NCBI GenBank assembly: GCA_946480915.1
Contig: CAMLLO010000010.1
Coordinates: 1-64,000, forward strand
Reading direction: 5' to 3'
DNA length: 64,000 nucleotides
Source of the DNA: an uncultured Sphingobacteriaceae bacterium
GTDB taxonomy: Bacteria > Bacteroidota > Bacteroidia > Sphingobacteriales > Sphingobacteriaceae
In this document: positions 18,758 to 28,900 of the stretch, piece by piece
Layout of the letters: every line of letters starts with the position of its first letter
Numbering within the stretch: the first letter of the stretch is position 1
Notes under the pieces: model-generated
Databases searched by the model: none
What the model saw: only the letters and a program-made list of their open reading frames with translations
Told to the model about the DNA's origin: nothing
Position numbers and translations under genes: made by a program

Positions 18758-19549
18758 ATGGAAAGGATAAAAAGGTCATTTGGTACTAAATTATTTATTA
18801 TTCTATTGTTAACAGCGACGGCGTTGTTTTCAAAGGCAATGATAAAGGATGTCTTTAATCTTCTAAAAGAGGAGGAGAAACCAGTTTTCAACGCAGCTTT
18901 ACCAAAAAGTTACGATCCTGCTTTACTTAAAAAGTTGCAGGATGTATGTAATAATATGGATGTGAGTAGGAATGAATGCTTTATCAGAGGAGTGATTAAT
19001 TCAATCAATGAGGCTGATTCTACTGATGTTATCACCGGTTTAAATTACTTGTATAGTAAGAGGGGCAGCGATTTCTACTACAAATTGGGAGATACCGAGA
19101 CCATAAATGCAAAGGGCCTATACCTTTATATTGATCATGCCAATAAAACGATCATGCTTTCACAACAAAAAAACGTGACAGAAGGGGTAGGTATGGTGGA
19201 TATGAAAAAGCTTTTAGAGGGGGTGGAATTTGAAGAGTATGATGTGATTAGTAGAGCTGAAGGAGATAACGAGATTATTTCATTGATTAATGAAGAACAT
19301 GTAAGCTGTAAAGAATATAGTGTGACTATTGATGTGCAGTCTCAACAAGTAAAGAGGGTATTCGCACGATTATCCAATACTATTGAGCCCGAAAGAACTG
19401 ACAATGAAAAATTGCTTGATATCTATTTAACCGAACTAAGCACGGAATCTTCTATTGAAAAATACCTGTCACGGGAAATAGTCAGGAAGGTGGATAAGCA
19501 GTGGAAGGTAAATAAAGGATTTGAAGAGTACCAGTTGCTGGTATTGTAA
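18758..19549 (+). CDS. Uncharacterised exported or membrane-anchored protein between two RHS genes
   Basis: 263 residues. Residues about 10-28 form one hydrophobic segment (L-F-I-I-L-L-L-T-A-T-A-L-F-S-K-A), either a signal peptide or a single anchor. The rest is acidic and mostly predicted helical with short strands; two Cys occur in the mature part near 52 and 62 (D-V-C-N-N-M and N-E-C-F-I-R) and one near 189 (V-S-C-K-E-Y). No known family is recognised. It follows the 1995-residue RHS-like gene by 17 bases and precedes the 3074-residue RHS gene by 117 bases, so a chaperone or assembly role is a reasonable guess from position only. Confidence 0.7.
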   Translation: MERIKRSFGTKLFIILLLTATALFSKAMIKDVFNLLKEEEKPVFNAALPKSYDPALLKKLQDVCNNMDVSRNECFIRGVINSINEADSTDVITGLNYLYSKRGSDFYYKLGDTETINAKGLYLYIDHANKTIMLSQQKNVTEGVGMVDMKKLLEGVEFEEYDVISRAEGDNEIISLINEEHVSCKEYSVTIDVQSQQVKRVFARLSNTIEPERTDNEKLLDIYLTELSTESSIEKYLSREIVRKVDKQWKVNKGFEEYQLLVL

Positions 19550-19614
19550 GAGAGTATATTTGAGTGCATTGAAAATGCCGAATATCTAATATAGTGACAT
19601 GGGAATTGGGGCCA

Positions 19615-19643
19615 TTGACTGGCGGGAAATTGGATTTATTTTG
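19615..19643 (+). promoter_or_regulatory. Candidate Bacteroidota-type promoter for the large RHS gene
   Basis: A TTG at 19615-19617 and TATTTTG at 19637-19643, 19 bases apart, resemble the -33 TTTG and -7 TAnnTTTG boxes of Bacteroidota sigma-ABfr promoters, but the -7 box is one base short. It lies 24 bases before the ATG at 19667, in the longest intergenic gap of the RHS locus. Weak evidence. Confidence 0.3.
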
Positions 19644-19666
19644 ATTAACGCTATAACAGCTAATCT

Positions 19667-22600
19667 ATGTTTAAAAATTTACAAAGGATCTTAATTTTAT
19701 TTTGTCTTATAAGCCTGTTATGTATTGAGAAAAGCATCGCTGGTATAGAAACTTATGAAACGTCGAAAAAAGGTATAAAAAAAGGAGACTCATTATTAGT
19801 TAATGATGAGAAATTTAAAAGTCCTTTATTTAACTGGGCTGACATTACTAATGTTTCGGTTCTGAATGCGATCTCTATTAAGATAAATGATGAAAATCCA
19901 ATAAGCAGCAGTTTCTCCTGTCAGGCCACATTAAGAATCGAGTATTATTCAAGTCCGACACAAACATTGCCGACAGAGATTACGTCGGTAAACCTGAATG
20001 TAGATTATTCTAAAGAGGCCGGAGCAAGCTATAAAATAGCTGATACCTACCGCTTTAATAATGGCTATCATGTAAAGGTGTTTGTGACGGAATTTAACAG
20101 TCCACAATTTGGAGAAAATATTCCACCGATCATAGAGCTTACCAATACCATTACAATTGATCGTAAATACCTGTTTAAACCGCAGGCCGGAATGGGTTTG
20201 GGGGCCAATTTTAGGAGTGCTGCCAACGGTTCTACCGGAGGAGGTGTTGGTAAACAGCAGTTAGACTTAACGTGGAGCCCTGTTGCAGGTGCGGAGGAAT
20301 ATGATATTGAATGGGTTTCAATAGATGAGGGCAGCGAATTTGAAGGCATATTAAACGGCATGCTGTACGGATCTACGCCAGTGACAGCAAATGACGAGAT
20401 TAGGCTTTTTAGAAATAATGCGACAAGGATCACGACAGAAGCTAACTCATATGTTTTATCTCTCATCTACAATTCCAAATATCTGGCGGTACGTATTCGA
20501 CAAGCATCATATAATTCACTTGGAATTAGGGTTACCGGAAACTGGGATTATCATTTAGGTACGGGGTATGCAGCGTGGGAGCTCGACTGGCATGAAGAAA
20601 ACCTAAATTGGCAGTATTCGGCCAGTTTTGCCGAAGAAGGTAAGAGAAAAGAAGTTATCAATTATTTCGATGGTTCATTACGAGGTCGTCAGACTGTAAC
20701 TATCAATAACTCTGATAATATTGCAGTACTACAAGAAAATGTTTATGATGAGTTCGGAAGGCCTGTTGCCAGCATTCTTCCAGCTCCAGTAAAGGAGTCC
20801 GGGGAGCCTTATCTTCATTATTTTTCGGCATTTAACAGAAAAAGTTTTAATGTGCCTTATTCTTTTCGCGACATTGTTAATGGATGCGAACTTAAGCCAG
20901 ATACCTTAAGCAGTGAGTTCGGTGCATCAAAATATTATTCGAAGCTTAATCCGTTTTTGAATGATATTAATTACGCTAAGAAGTATAATAGTTATATCCC
21001 TGATGCTGAGCGCTATCCTTTGTCGCTTACACAGTATACCGGAGATAATACCGGCCGAATAAAGGTTCAGGGAGGTGTCGGTAAAATGTTTCAACCGGGT
21101 GATGGGGGAAGTAAAACCACTAAGTATTATTATGGTAAACCAGAACAATGGGAACTTGACCGTTTGTTCGGAAATGATATAGGGTATGCAGAGCATTACC
21201 TTAAAAATATGGTGGTTGACCCTAATGGACAAATCAGTATCAGCTATCTGAATGCCAGCGGAAAAACTGTGGCCACAGCTTTATCAGGACAGGGATCGGA
21301 AGCGATGGATACTGTTACTTCAAGTAGTATCACCAGCCAAAAGAAACAGGTGTTGTTAAAGCCGGAAAGCTTTATTTTCGACGCGACAGCACTGAAAATT
21401 AAAGCGAGCACCACTTTTCTGGCTTCGGTTCCTGATAGCAATACTGTTATCTATTATGATATTCAGAAATTAATATACAATCATTACAATACACCAACCT
21501 TTAAACTTTGCAGTAATTGTTATTATGAATTAAATATCTCGATTAAGGATGACTGCGATAAAGATGTTTATCAAACCACCCAGTCTGTAAAGATCGGCAG
21601 TCCGAAAGAGGACTGTAACAACGAGGGAGTTTATACAGACAGCCTTGAACATGTGAAATTCTCTAAGATCGGAGAATACTATATCAATTTTGAACTCGCT
21701 TTTAATCGGGATACTATAGAAGCCTTTACAGAGAGTGCCATTAAACAAGGACTGGAAAAAGGATTTATAAAAGATGAGCTTTATTATGTGCTAAAGAGGC
21801 TGGATGAAATTGATTTCAAGAGTTGTTTTTCTGATTGTAAAAATGCAAAGACTTTGCTGGGCACCGAACAGTCGTTTGCATCTCTGGTGAGCCTGAAGCT
21901 TCAGCAACTGGGGGTGACCCTAGCTAATACAAGCAACCCTCAATATGCGAGCTGGATCACCAGTAAATATGCATATTTACTCAATTATGTTAACCAACTT
22001 ACCTGTTCCCCACCTTCCCCATGTGAAAGTTTCAGAACTTTAATGCTGCAGGATGTTACTCGATATGGACAGTATGCTTTATTCGATACCCTGGGTAACA
22101 CATTGGAGCCTTCAATTAATGTTATAGCCCAAAATTGGCGTATTGGTACAACCGGCGGAGAATTTCCAGTTAAATCTAAGACCGACCCAGATTATATTAA
22201 AGAACAAATCACATTAAATAATGGGATAGTTATCTCTCCATATGATGCTGATTTTCAATTAACAGATCTGATTAAATACTGGAAGGATGAATGGGCAGAG
22301 AAGTTCTTGAAATACCATCCAGAATATTGCAGGCTGGATTATTGCGAAAAAAATACGGATTATTATGTATGGTATAATAATGTAAAAGAGATTGAGACGG
22401 CCAATGAAATTTATAAAATACAAGGGGGCTTATCTTATAATTACTCGAATGCTGCATGGTTGTTAGACGCTGATCCATTCTTTCAACAAAAAGGTGCTGC
22501 ATATTTAGACTCAATGCGGCAGGATCTGTTACAATATAGCCTAAGAGTACTGAATATTAATTCAAGTTCCGTTGCTACGAAAAATGTACTTCAGTATGTA

Positions 22601-25600
22601 GATTATTCCGTTTATTGCATCGATGGCGCTGCCAACCAAGGTACAGCATGGAACAATTGTATACCAATTAGCAGCTGCAGATTAATGGACAGAGAATGGG
22701 AGACATACAAGGATCTATATTTTGAATTAAGGGAAAAATATAATGAAAAGGTTCGGGGAGACAATTGTACTTCGAGCTGTAAAATCGGTCAGCCAATAAA
22801 TTTTCCTGTTCCGGAGGCTTGCCCAGTAGCTGGTGACTTTGTGCTGGAAGGCTATCATCTGGTGGCAGGAGAGTGGGAACCATTACCTTCATGTACTAGT
22901 CAAACAATAAAGTTAAGATATCAGGGCGTACAAATCAATGGAAATGTTAAAGTAGACATCGAGATAGCGGGGCAACAGACAGCGAGCTTTGTTTTTACGT
23001 CACCTTACAACGAGTTTTTCTTTTGCCTGCCTGAGGGTGTCGCTTTAAAAGATGTTGTTATAAAACCTACTTGTGTAGCAGACTGTTCTTCGTACGATTA
23101 TTCATTGCTAACGACATATAAGTGGCAGGGTACATCTACCCTGAAAAATATTTACACTAACAACGTTTTAAGTTCTACAACACGCAGCTATGCAAATAAT
23201 TCACTTAATTTTAGTACCAATCAGGCTTTTTCAGGAACACTTGATGTCTCCCATGGCTCATGGCAAAAAGACAATAATACCTGTGAACTCATATTCGACC
23301 AGGGTACTGCTAAAGAAGTGAGGAGTGTAATTCTTGTTTTAAATTCTAACCAGCTGGTATTAAGTACAAGAATTGGTGATATAGAGTATATCCAAAATTT
23401 TACGCCGAAAAAAATACTTGAAAACCCTGAAGCCGGAATAGACTATTATGTTGAGGATTTTTACACCGATAATTCAAATCCGCAGAATATTATTGTTAAC
23501 TATATTTCAGATCATTATCCGGATTATTATGAAGTAATATCGGTCTCGCAAAATAATGATTTTTGCAATGGGCTTAGTTATAATTCTTTTTATGGTTGTA
23601 ATATTCCGGGCAGTTGGGTTAATGGTTCTACGTCATTTCGTAGTAGCCTGAAATTAAAGACCGGGACTGGTAGTGTTATTCAATATACTGACCGGTATGT
23701 TAACGTTGCCAGAAGAGATTATATGGTTGTTGATAGGAGTAGTTTAAGTGAATCCGCTTTTCATATAATACAGGATAGCCGGTTTTCATGGTTTGATCAG
23801 GAGGCCTATCAAACCCAAAGCAGCACAGGCAAAGTAACCCGGCTGTTAATAAAAGAAAATCCGGGAGTTGTTCGATGTAATCCAGATGACGAGTACTATA
23901 CAGTGGATGTCGACTTGAGGGAAGACCGTTACTCGTATTTTCCTGAATTGTGGTCAGATTTTTATGATTACATACCGGGCTACTTGAAAAAATACCTGAT
24001 TACGGTTGACCTACAATACTATGATGGTTATGATTATTTAGATGAATATGCGGAGCATTTCAGAACTTATAGTTATGGTTACCTCAATTGCTCGACTCAG
24101 GATGCATACACATACCCCTATATACCCCGTTTTAAAGTGACTTCGCCTCCGGCTGTGAGTGCTGCTTGTCTTGCTTATCAAAATAAAGAATCTCGTTTTT
24201 TAGACAATCCTATATTAAATCAGCCCATTAATCCTAATGCTATAGATGCTTCAAATAAGGCAGCTATAGCTAAGCAGGTAAATACCGCCTGCTATGCCAA
24301 AGCAGACTACTGGATGAAAAAACTTAGCCCAGGATTTGCAGGACATCCGGACAGTGTTACTATTGACGATGACTTGAGGAGTTTTCTGGCAGAAGTTTGT
24401 GTGGCGGGAGGAGACCTTAACCATCCTACCGGGGCAAGTACTATCGGGCCTGCAGGGGGGGGCTCATGGACAAGTTTTGGCGAGGTGATTCAATACGTGA
24501 TGCAGAATTGGATGGGATTAAATCATTTTACCAAGCAGTTGAACCCATGGTTGTTAGATGATACTTATCCGTACTCGCCTGTCCCCCAGTTTACAAATAC
24601 AATGATCAGAAGTGTAAGTCCGGAGATATGTAGTAAAATTACCGCTTTGCAACAGGAAAGAAATAGTGTTGCACCTAACAGCACATTTTATAGTTTTTTG
24701 CTGACAAAATATGGGGCTGTAATGAATATTACGGAACAGGAACTAGCTATGCTTGAACAAGCCTGCGGGAGCTGTTACAAACTTTTGCCAAGAGATATTC
24801 AATTACCAATATTCCTTGATCCTGCGTCACCTGGATGTATTTCGGGGTCTGATTATTTAAGTGCCAAACAATACCTGTTAAATGTTGAGTTTCCCCCGGG
24901 AGAACTTACTGAGCAGGATTCGGTATATGGTGAGATCTTAACTACCTATATTAATTTCAAGTATGGATTAACACTTTCTGAGCATGATTATAGAGCTTTT
25001 GAGACCATAGCAAGTAATCCATCAGCGGTACTTTGTAATAAGCCAACTTTTGCAAGTTTCGATCCGGACCCATTCGACTGTATCAAAATGATGGTGACTC
25101 TGGGAGTTCAGGATGGTCAGAAAGAGTATGTAGATGCCATTTTTGCCGAGAAAGAAAAATTCCGTCTAGAATATGTGACGGCATGTGCTGCAGCAAAATC
25201 AAACACAAGCTTAAAAACTAAGCAGAAGACTTTTCATTACACCCTTTATTATTACGACCAGGCTGATAATCTTGTGCGTACTATCCCACCGGAAGGGGTG
25301 TATCCACTGAGTGATTCGCAAGCCCAACTGGCCAATGCAGTAAGGATGGCTGGAAATACGGTTGCATGTACTGCTGATCCTAACTTCCCTACCGGAAATA
25401 GTGTAAAAGCTACAGCTTTAACAGGCCTTGAATCAGCATTGGCTACCAGCACAGGAAGCTCTGTGGAAATGTGGTTATATAGTCAGAATATCCAGTCAAT
25501 GCAGATGCTGGCCACAACTCCGGGTAATACAGGGAGCAAGTTTATGTTTCAAACCTGTATCAGCGGTAATACATTAAATGTGGATGTTTTTACATTAAGT

Positions 25601-28600
25601 CAGCCTGCAGATCCTAAAAGCATCGTATTTACCAATTCGAATCATGTTTCGGTAAATATTGCCGGTCTGGTACCGCTAAATCCATGGACACATGTTGTGA
25701 TACAAGCTTCAAATTTTCAAACCGGAACCCTGAATGTGTTTGTTAACGGGCAAGCTGTGCCAGCTATTGCAGGTGGTCAGCAAAATGGATGCGGCTGGGA
25801 AGTGATCAGTGGAGGCGATCCGATCCAAATGCCGGAGAATCTTTCGAGTCTGAAATATTTAAGAGTCTACGATCAGCAGCTTTCACCTCTTTATATAGTT
25901 GGTAATGCCCAGGAAAGCTGCTTTATGCTGGCTAGTGAGCACAAGCAGCCGCTTAACGCCGCTTTAACTGGCTGGTACCGGTTCAATACACCGGATGCGG
26001 GAGGTGAAACCCTTGCAGGCGGAGTTAATACAAGTAAAATAGAAACACAAAGTAATACCCCAGTATATCCCCAACATAGTCTGGCCACGAGCTATGCTTA
26101 TAATACCACGAACCAGGTGGTTAAACAAGCTACCCCGGACGGTGGTAGCAGTAAATTCTGGTATGATGATCTGAGCCGTTTAGTGGTATCGCAAAATGCG
26201 AGACAGGCACAGAATAGTGATTACAGCTATACAAAATATGATGTATTAGGGCGGCTAACAGAAGTAGGGCAGAAGAACTATGTAAATTCGGGATTGAGCG
26301 AGCCAGATTATCTGAGCAGTACAGCTTATCAGAATTTCCTGAGTGGGGGTAGCAACAGCCAGATCACTGAGACTGTATATGATACAGCTCCCCTAAGCGG
26401 AAATGGTATTCCAGGCGGCCTTATTCAAGATAATTTACACAAACGTGTTTCAGCAAGTATTTACCGAGAAAACCCATCAAGTACCAGTATTAATGCCAGC
26501 TACTACAGCTACGATATAGCTGGTAATGTAAAAACTCTTTACCAGCAGGTAAGCGGATTAGGCCTAAAGAAAATAGATTATGAATATGATCTAGTAAGCG
26601 GTAAAGTAAATCTGGTAGCCTACCAGCACGGGCAAAACGACCAGTTTTATTATCAGTATAAATATGACGCCGAGAACCGTTTAACCGAAGCCTGGAGCAG
26701 TACTCAAGCTATTATTAATCCCTATGCCATGGGAAGTACCTTGCCTGTGCCTGAGCGGAAGCTTGACGCTTATTACCAGTATTATTTGCACGGACCGCTG
26801 GCACGGGTAGAGCTAGGTGATGAAGGTACCAAAGTACAGGGAACGGATTATGCCTATACCCTGCAGGGCTGGTTAAAAGGAGTGAATGGCAATGCGCTAA
26901 ATCCGGCGACAGAGATCAATAATGATGGAGCAGTAATCGGAAAAGATGTGATGGCTTATAGCCTGGGATATTACCAGGATGATTATAAGCCGGTAGGAGG
27001 AAGCACATCTGCAGCCTTTGGTATGCAGTATATCGCAGACGCTGTAACGGGCAAGAGCTTGTATAATGGTAACATTAGCAATAGCACGGTAGCGATACAA
27101 GGAATTAATGGAGGCAATGTAGCTGGTTATAGTTACCGGTATGATCAGTTGAACAGGCTAAAAGAATTCAGGCAGCATGCACTGAGTAACAGTACTACCA
27201 GCTGGAACAGTGGAAGCATCAGCAGTGCTTATAGTGAAAGTTTTAACTACGATGGAAACGGAAATATTCTATCGGCTAGCAGAACCGGTAATAGTGGGGC
27301 AATGGATAACCTGAATTACGGCTATAACAGAGATGCCACAGGCAAACTAATAAACAACCGACTACGCCATGTTAAAGATGCAGTAGGAGCAGGAGCTTAC
27401 AATGAGGATATTGATAACCAGAATGATGATAACTATAGCTATGATGCCATTGGTAATTTGACAGCCGACAGCCATGAAGGTATCACCAGTATCGACTGGA
27501 CGGTATACGGTAAGATCAAAAGCATCGCTAAGAATAGCGGAACTATCAGCTACCAGTATGACCCGAGCGGTAACAGAGTAAGTAAGACGGCGAATAACCT
27601 CACCACCTGGTACGTTCGTGATGCACAGGGGAACAGCTTAGCAGTTTATGACAATGCAAATAGTGCAACTAACTGGAAAGAGCAACAGCTTTATGGCAGC
27701 TCCAGGCTTGGTATATGGAAGCCGGAGATAAATATCGGCAGTACAAGCGGAACGGCCATATGGAGCCTGAGTGGTAAAAAAGCGTATGAATTATCGAATC
27801 ATTTAGGGAACGTTCTCGCGGTCATCAGTGACAGTAGAATCCTTAATGGAAGTACCTATGATGCAACGGTATTGAGTGCGCAGGATTACTATGCATTCGG
27901 GATGCTGCAACCCGGAAGAACCTGGCACTTGGGAGATAGCTATCGGTATGGCTTTAATGGTAAGGAGAATGATAATGAGGTAAAGGGAGAAGGGAATCAG
28001 CAGGATTATGGGTTTAGAATATATGACCCGAGGTTGGGTAGGTTCTTGAGCGTAGATCCATTGTCTCCATCCTATCCTTGGTATACACCTTATCAATTCG
28101 CTGGTAATAAGCCTGTTAATAGTATCGACTTAGATGGGTTGGAGCCTGTAGAAGTGTCGTTTTATCTTTCTAGTCAAAGGCCTTTACCTAAGATCGGAAA
28201 AACGGAATGGTATGTTGTTAGGGGAAAGGCAATAGAGTCATCATACTCGGCAGCATTCAGATATAATATTGTTAATAGTAATCCAGGTGCTTATCAAAAT
28301 ATCGAAGCTAGGCATAATTGGTATGCTTGGGCTGCAAAAAATGCGAAGGATAATTACTGGTTCGCCGCTGCAACCGATGTTACCTCTAAAACGATGGTTG
28401 GTGGAGCAGATATGCCGAATACTGTTTTTATGAATGACCAAGAGGAGAATGTTCTTAGAGGAGCTAATGAATTTCTATTGAAGGAAAATTTCAAAAACTT
28501 TGGAAAATATGCTCTAGGAGACGGCCCTGTAACATGGAACGGAAAATCGTATGCCAATCTCTCTGGAGCTGAATTAGATAAACAAATGGTAGTAATCGAG

Positions 28601-28891
28601 ATGACGACATTACAAGGCTATCTTAATGATTATAAAAATAATTACATAAAGAACAACGGTCAAGATGCATGGAATGATCTTCATCAGGGGTTAAATGCAT
28701 TATTTGATAATCGGCTTTTATCTCCTCTTACTCCCGCGGCTAATCGGTATGCTCAGAAGGAGTTCTCAAAGAAATTTGGGAAGGATGCAAAATTTGACTT
28801 TATGAATTTAGATCACAGGATTTTTCAAGGGCAGAAAATGGCTGAGTATTTAAGAACGCATGACAAGAAAGATAAGAAAGGCTCAAATTAA
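19667..28891 (+). CDS. RHS repeat protein with DUF6443-like region, LamG-like domain, RHS core and variable C-terminal tip
   Basis: 3074 residues. The signal peptide is about 1-26. An FN3-like strand set occurs near 200 (L-T-W-S-P-V-A-G-A-E-E-Y-D-I-E-W). At about 314-375 the DUF6443-type segment reads Y-F-D-G-S-L-R-G-R-Q-T, then V-Y-D-E-F-G-R-P-V-A-S. A long Cys-containing central region follows, then a LamG/concanavalin-like domain at about 1924-2075 (S-V-E-M-W-L-Y, P-W-T-H-V-V-I, V-F-V-N-G-Q). YD repeats run from about 2140 to 2690 (Y-D-D-L-S-R-L, Y-D-V-L-G-R-L, Y-D-A-I-G-N-L). The RHS core at 2760-2826 contains G-F-N-G-K-E-N-D, Y-G-F-R-I-Y-D-P-R-L-G-R-F and ends N-S-I-D-L-D-G-L-E-P. The last 250 residues are a variable tip of unrecognised type. 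This is the architecture of polymorphic toxins: the shell encloses the tip, which is released after the core. The downstream membrane protein is the candidate immunity gene. Confidence 0.92.
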   Translation: MFKNLQRILILFCLISLLCIEKSIAGIETYETSKKGIKKGDSLLVNDEKFKSPLFNWADITNVSVLNAISIKINDENPISSSFSCQATLRIEYYSSPTQTLPTEITSVNLNVDYSKEAGASYKIADTYRFNNGYHVKVFVTEFNSPQFGENIPPIIELTNTITIDRKYLFKPQAGMGLGANFRSAANGSTGGGVGKQQLDLTWSPVAGAEEYDIEWVSIDEGSEFEGILNGMLYGSTPVTANDEIRLFRNNATRITTEANSYVLSLIYNSKYLAVRIRQASYNSLGIRVTGNWDYHLGTGYAAWELDWHEENLNWQYSASFAEEGKRKEVINYFDGSLRGRQTVTINNSDNIAVLQENVYDEFGRPVASILPAPVKESGEPYLHYFSAFNRKSFNVPYSFRDIVNGCELKPDTLSSEFGASKYYSKLNPFLNDINYAKKYNSYIPDAERYPLSLTQYTGDNTGRIKVQGGVGKMFQPGDGGSKTTKYYYGKPEQWELDRLFGNDIGYAEHYLKNMVVDPNGQISISYLNASGKTVATALSGQGSEAMDTVTSSSITSQKKQVLLKPESFIFDATALKIKASTTFLASVPDSNTVIYYDIQKLIYNHYNTPTFKLCSNCYYELNISIKDDCDKDVYQTTQSVKIGSPKEDCNNEGVYTDSLEHVKFSKIGEYYINFELAFNRDTIEAFTESAIKQGLEKGFIKDELYYVLKRLDEIDFKSCFSDCKNAKTLLGTEQSFASLVSLKLQQLGVTLANTSNPQYASWITSKYAYLLNYVNQLTCSPPSPCESFRTLMLQDVTRYGQYALFDTLGNTLEPSINVIAQNWRIGTTGGEFPVKSKTDPDYIKEQITLNNGIVISPYDADFQLTDLIKYWKDEWAEKFLKYHPEYCRLDYCEKNTDYYVWYNNVKEIETANEIYKIQGGLSYNYSNAAWLLDADPFFQQKGAAYLDSMRQDLLQYSLRVLNINSSSVATKNVLQYVDYSVYCIDGAANQGTAWNNCIPISSCRLMDREWETYKDLYFELREKYNEKVRGDNCTSSCKIGQPINFPVPEACPVAGDFVLEGYHLVAGEWEPLPSCTSQTIKLRYQGVQINGNVKVDIEIAGQQTASFVFTSPYNEFFFCLPEGVALKDVVIKPTCVADCSSYDYSLLTTYKWQGTSTLKNIYTNNVLSSTTRSYANNSLNFSTNQAFSGTLDVSHGSWQKDNNTCELIFDQGTAKEVRSVILVLNSNQLVLSTRIGDIEYIQNFTPKKILENPEAGIDYYVEDFYTDNSNPQNIIVNYISDHYPDYYEVISVSQNNDFCNGLSYNSFYGCNIPGSWVNGSTSFRSSLKLKTGTGSVIQYTDRYVNVARRDYMVVDRSSLSESAFHIIQDSRFSWFDQEAYQTQSSTGKVTRLLIKENPGVVRCNPDDEYYTVDVDLREDRYSYFPELWSDFYDYIPGYLKKYLITVDLQYYDGYDYLDEYAEHFRTYSYGYLNCSTQDAYTYPYIPRFKVTSPPAVSAACLAYQNKESRFLDNPILNQPINPNAIDASNKAAIAKQVNTACYAKADYWMKKLSPGFAGHPDSVTIDDDLRSFLAEVCVAGGDLNHPTGASTIGPAGGGSWTSFGEVIQYVMQNWMGLNHFTKQLNPWLLDDTYPYSPVPQFTNTMIRSVSPEICSKITALQQERNSVAPNSTFYSFLLTKYGAVMNITEQELAMLEQACGSCYKLLPRDIQLPIFLDPASPGCISGSDYLSAKQYLLNVEFPPGELTEQDSVYGEILTTYINFKYGLTLSEHDYRAFETIASNPSAVLCNKPTFASFDPDPFDCIKMMVTLGVQDGQKEYVDAIFAEKEKFRLEYVTACAAAKSNTSLKTKQKTFHYTLYYYDQADNLVRTIPPEGVYPLSDSQAQLANAVRMAGNTVACTADPNFPTGNSVKATALTGLESALATSTGSSVEMWLYSQNIQSMQMLATTPGNTGSKFMFQTCISGNTLNVDVFTLSQPADPKSIVFTNSNHVSVNIAGLVPLNPWTHVVIQASNFQTGTLNVFVNGQAVPAIAGGQQNGCGWEVISGGDPIQMPENLSSLKYLRVYDQQLSPLYIVGNAQESCFMLASEHKQPLNAALTGWYRFNTPDAGGETLAGGVNTSKIETQSNTPVYPQHSLATSYAYNTTNQVVKQATPDGGSSKFWYDDLSRLVVSQNARQAQNSDYSYTKYDVLGRLTEVGQKNYVNSGLSEPDYLSSTAYQNFLSGGSNSQITETVYDTAPLSGNGIPGGLIQDNLHKRVSASIYRENPSSTSINASYYSYDIAGNVKTLYQQVSGLGLKKIDYEYDLVSGKVNLVAYQHGQNDQFYYQYKYDAENRLTEAWSSTQAIINPYAMGSTLPVPERKLDAYYQYYLHGPLARVELGDEGTKVQGTDYAYTLQGWLKGVNGNALNPATEINNDGAVIGKDVMAYSLGYYQDDYKPVGGSTSAAFGMQYIADAVTGKSLYNGNISNSTVAIQGINGGNVAGYSYRYDQLNRLKEFRQHALSNSTTSWNSGSISSAYSESFNYDGNGNILSASRTGNSGAMDNLNYGYNRDATGKLINNRLRHVKDAVGAGAYNEDIDNQNDDNYSYDAIGNLTADSHEGITSIDWTVYGKIKSIAKNSGTISYQYDPSGNRVSKTANNLTTWYVRDAQGNSLAVYDNANSATNWKEQQLYGSSRLGIWKPEINIGSTSGTAIWSLSGKKAYELSNHLGNVLAVISDSRILNGSTYDATVLSAQDYYAFGMLQPGRTWHLGDSYRYGFNGKENDNEVKGEGNQQDYGFRIYDPRLGRFLSVDPLSPSYPWYTPYQFAGNKPVNSIDLDGLEPVEVSFYLSSQRPLPKIGKTEWYVVRGKAIESSYSAAFRYNIVNSNPGAYQNIEARHNWYAWAAKNAKDNYWFAAATDVTSKTMVGGADMPNTVFMNDQEENVLRGANEFLLKENFKNFGKYALGDGPVTWNGKSYANLSGAELDKQMVVIEMTTLQGYLNDYKNNYIKNNGQDAWNDLHQGLNALFDNRLLSPLTPAANRYAQKEFSKKFGKDAKFDFMNLDHRIFQGQKMAEYLRTHDKKDKKGSN
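28139..28888 (+). other. Variable C-terminal tip of the RHS protein, candidate toxin domain
   Basis: Codes for residues 2825-3074, directly after the core end D-L-D-G. It begins V-E-V-S-F-Y-L-S-S-Q and includes A-R-H-N-W-Y-A-W-A-A, M-T-T-L-Q-G-Y-L-N-D-Y, and L-D-H-R-I-F-Q-G-Q-K-M-A-E-Y near the end. No nuclease, deaminase or peptidase motif was recognised. Base composition appears more AT-rich than the YD-repeat region upstream, as is usual for exchangeable tips. Toxin activity is inferred from position. Confidence 0.6.
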
Positions 28892-28900
28892 ATTGGATGT

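Noticed and set aside
20068..20466. Minus-strand frame of 132 codons in the large RHS gene
   Set aside because: Shadow of the coding frame; composition dominated by antisense codons.
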